Made by a program: the position numbers and the translations under genes. The notes under the pieces were generated by a model that was not told the origin of the DNA, ran no database searches, and saw only the letters and a program-made list of their open reading frames with translations. Source: Paraphysomonas bandaiensis (taxonomy: Eukaryota > Chrysophyceae). From it: 64,000 nt of DNA. How positions within the stretch are numbered: position 1 is the stretch's first letter; each line of letters starts with the position of its first letter. The stretch spans positions 186,001 to 250,000 of the forward strand of contig CBFFRP010000426.1 of NCBI GenBank assembly GCA_965644295.1. Direction: 5' to 3'. Below, piece by piece: positions 61,253-64,000 of the stretch.

Positions 61253-62058
61253 ATGATATATTACTACACTATATCTGCTGTGGTTGCAGTGTTAATAGGA
61301 TATACCTGTGCAAAATCTTTGAATGAATCATTTAAGAAACGAACCCTTCACTCATACAATACACACAGCACATCTGTCAAATCTTCTGCGCCAGCATCTC
61401 TAACAAGTGCAGAGTGTACTATTCATACTAATGTAGTAAAGTCAGTTAATACATTAAAGCGGGCTTTCATGTCTGACCCTGTATTCAATTATCTTGTTCC
61501 TGAAATGGGCGATAGAGAAATATTTATTCATAATTTCTTCACACTTCTCGTATCGCTTTTGCCAGGGCGAGTATATCAGTATATGGATTTTGGAGGTGTG
61601 ATGCTGTGGGCTAGAGGAACTGTGGAGAATGTTGATACGATGGCTTTTATTACTAATGGAGGCTTATTGAATCTGAGGTATTGTTTCATCAATCGCAGTA
61701 CTTGCTAATACTATATCGTAGGTTTCTTAAATGGAGTCGAATTTTATCAACTATTTTATTTTTTGATAGTCTAGAGAATAAAAGAAATTACCACTTGAAA
61801 GGAGCTACGGATTACTACTTCCTAATGGATATAGGAGTTGATCCCGAGAACAGAGGACAAGGTTACGGATCTACAATGCTAGATTACTTCGTAAAGAATC
61901 ATGCCGATAAGGAGGGAGTTCCTTGTTATTTGGAAGCAACAACCGACTCCTCTCGCCGCTTGTATGAGCGTCATAAGTTCGTTGTTGTAGAAACAGTTCA
62001 GGTTCCTCCTAATGGCCCTAAAATGTATCTCATGTTGCGCCAACCAGTAGCAAATTAA
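61253..62058 (+). CDS. GNAT-family N-acetyltransferase with N-terminal membrane anchor
   Basis: Two exons, 61253-61677 and 61722-62058, with a 44-bp intron; 253 residues. The N-terminal ~20 residues (YYTISAVVAVLIGYTCA) are hydrophobic, suggesting a membrane anchor or signal peptide. The GNAT fold is visible: NTLKRAFMSDPVFNYLVPE near 65-85, the beta4 strand YYFLMDIGVDPENRGQGYG with the acetyl-CoA pyrophosphate loop Q/RGQGYGS, then CYLEATTDSSRRLYERHKFV, the typical alpha4-beta6 segment. The spacing resembles the small-molecule acetyltransferases found in fungi and protists. The substrate is unknown. Confidence 0.85.
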
Positions 62059-62519
62059 AGGGGCTCTATTTGTGTACGGCTAATACCGTACTTGTTATTG
62101 GCTATTCAAATATTTGTTACTGGTTTTCATTGTCTAATATACAAATGAATAGCGATGCATGATTGTGTTGGTGTTGCTCGCACTCAATAAATAAGAGCAT
62201 CTGACTGTAAGTAATCAAGATCTGTTTATATATTATAGTTAATGTGATGAGCTACAAACCTACTCCATATCAATTAGCTAGTGTGCTTGTATCAATTAAT
62301 CTGAGTTGACTTGAGTATTAACTTAACAAGACATGTCAAATTCGACTACAATATACTGCATTGTATCATCCGTAGCAAGAAATATTAGATTTGGAATTTA
62401 GTAGATGCTACCTATTTCCTGCGGTGTCAACCCCAAAGCACTCTGCTTTCCAAAAAACTTTTTCACAAAATACAGTTATGATTAGAAATTAATATACACA
62501 CTATTATGTTTATTATATT
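62059..62519. other. Convergent intergenic gap
   Basis: AT-rich DNA between the 3' ends of the GNAT gene (+) and the MgtE-like gene (-). No feature seen. Confidence 0.5.
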
Positions 62520-63367
62520 TTAGAGTATGTATGATGCAACTAAACACAAAACAAGGACGCCAACAATGTCCATTAATACCTGGATAAAAAATATCGTTAG
62601 AAAGTAGCACGGTATATACCCCACAAATTAATCAGCATAAAGAGTATCAATATAATGTATGTAATGTCAATAAAACACGATCTACGCATACGCAAAACGA
62701 AACACAACTTATATTCGGTAGAGAATAGCTATTGACAGATGTGGCAGACCTGAACTGACGTTGCACCGTGAGCAGGATCCACTCCCATGAATAACATCAC
62801 AAAGGGTAGAACACTTCCGAGGAATATAGATATAAACAATATCAGCACTAACGCAGTTGTAATTACTCCTACGTGTTGTATTAGGCTCGTTCATTCGTTT
62901 TCGATTAGTATTGTACCTGTTTCCTTTAAGGACGATTCAGGTGATAGGAATACGCGTAAACAACCTGCTAGTCCTACAAAAACGCATATTCCGATTGCAC
63001 CACCACATTCTTGTAAAATCAACACAAATTGCCACTTGGGTTGTGTTTTTTCGAGAGCGATCTCACGTATTACTTTCACCGCAGCTTGGTTTCCAGCATT
63101 CCCACCAGCCCCAATTAACATGGTCATAAAGGCAACAAGAGTTGGATGGCGAGATAGAAGCATTTCATATTTTACAAGAATAATAGATGAAAAACTTTGA
63201 ACACAAAGAAATCCAATAAGCCAAACTGATCGCTCTAGAATAGAACTGGTTACAGTATCTACTCTTTCCACTTTGGTGTTACAGTTTTTTTCTTTGCATG
63301 TTTCATCATTACTATCAATAGATATAAAAGCTTCAATATCATCCATACTTTTCTCTAATATAACCAT
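62520..63367 (-). CDS. Minimal MgtE/SLC41-type magnesium transporter
   Basis: Three exons: 63367-62917, 62868-62750 and 62579-62520, with introns of 48 and 170 bp; 209 residues. The last exon is only 20 codons including the stop, but completes the fifth membrane helix (VLMDIVGVLVLCLVASYIL). After a 45-residue hydrophilic N-terminus come five hydrophobic segments, with the family signature GAGGNAGNQAAVKVIRE in the second and MGVDPAHGATSV after the fourth, where the DPA motif lines the ion path. There is just one MgtE membrane domain and no CBS or N domain, so the protein is the minimal pore, probably acting as a dimer. Bacterial MgtE has regulatory domains and animal SLC41 has two fused membrane domains. 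Confidence 0.85.
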
Positions 63368-64000
63368 GTAGTATGATTATGTTATTAGTATAAGTAAGAT
63401 GTGACCTTATATCATCGCTACACCAATAAGACCCGAGTGTCGGATAATTCGAATGATGTGATTGGTGATTCATGAGGATTATGACTTTCTGAATTGTACG
63501 ATACAGACTTCTCTCTCGGCTCTTAGATGACTCTGTGTATCAGATATGGATATCATCTTGAATGTTTCCTATATCTATATAGATCCAAACCTTAAGTGCT
63601 GGTGTGATGGACTGGAAGATTGCGTGGAGGATATCAAGCCTCTCAAAACCCCGAGTTTTTGTATAAATATAAGCTTTCATTCGACCGCCCATCTTTCTTC
63701 TGGGTGTAGATTTTTTTCAGTTTCTAGCAAAAAGATCGGTTAAAGATTGTAATTCTCTGAGAAAGAACAATGACGTTGTGTACGTACCATACCGATACAT
63801 TTCATATCCTTCTTTTATTTTTTATAAAAAGTCGAGAAGGTTTTTCCTTCAGCCAATAGAATAACAGGAAAGTGTGGATTGTACAGGGAATTACTGTAAT
63901 AAGAGATCGATGAGTGTATATACAAGTATGTGAGGTAAGTCATACACAAGACATAGAGCAGACATATAGTAGCTGAGCACACAATAACCACCATATGTTG
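63368..64000. other. Right-end gap
   Basis: 5' flank of the MgtE-like gene. A 65-codon open frame at 63546-63743 (+) starts with ATG but shows no domain and could be chance or a first exon of a gene beyond the window. Confidence 0.35.

Noticed and set aside
63546-63743. A 65-codon frame at the right end
   Set aside because: Starts with ATG but has no recognisable domain or neighbouring exon inside the window.

Overview
The window is nuclear DNA of a microbial eukaryote. Genes are split by very short GT-AG introns, mostly 44-60 bp. Intergenic DNA is AT-rich and carries long (TATG/CATA)n tetranucleotide arrays. The gene set includes an EF-hand CDPK-type kinase, a mitochondrial-type 40-residue repeat protein with a RAP domain, ankyrin repeats of the W/CPW style, and a JHY-like protein usually tied to cilia. 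This fits a SAR-group protist, perhaps a stramenopile. That placement is inference, because no rRNA or tRNA is present to anchor it. I assembled exons by hand from splice signals and reading-frame continuity; boundaries agree with codon phase but are not transcript-verified.

Layout. 0-10 kb: the 5' part of a secreted glycosyltransferase-like gene (-), an A-family DNA polymerase of the POLQ/POLN type (+), myo-inositol-3-phosphate synthase copy 1 (+), then a pair of tail-to-tail retroelement relics. 10-17 kb: a 7TM protein fused to a kinase (-), a 1.6 kb tetranucleotide array and SKI8/WDR61 (+). 17-24.6 kb: an ankyrin gene with about one repeat per exon (-), a HCA59/C9orf78-family splicing factor (+), an EF-hand protein (-) and a JHY-like protein (+). 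24.6-35.7 kb: a repeat-rich gap, a CDPK-like kinase (-), a two-domain cupin (+), an RBR-type ubiquitin ligase (-) and a tetraspanin-like protein (+). 35.7-43.1 kb: a tandem duplication holding two more inositol-phosphate synthase genes (-), plus a third, gene-less flank. 43.1-54 kb: a sulfotransferase (-), a 73-residue Ser/Gly/Tyr-rich protein (-), an MLH3 homologue (+) and a transportin-3/importin-13-like receptor (-). 54-64 kb: the RAP-domain repeat protein (+), an ankyrin-like protein (+), a perfect 72-bp hairpin, a GNAT acetyltransferase (+) and a minimal MgtE/SLC41-type magnesium transporter (-).

Genes alternate strand, so many gaps are divergent promoters. All four large tetranucleotide arrays lie between divergent start codons and none lies between converging genes. 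A TACTGCTGTAC / GTACAGCAGTA motif recurs in several 5' gaps. No single pathway links the genes. Themes are DNA repair (POLQ/POLN-type polymerase, MLH3), RNA processing (SKI8, HCA59, RAP), calcium and membrane signalling (7TM-kinase, CDPK, EF-hand, tetraspanin) and inositol synthesis with three near-identical gene copies.
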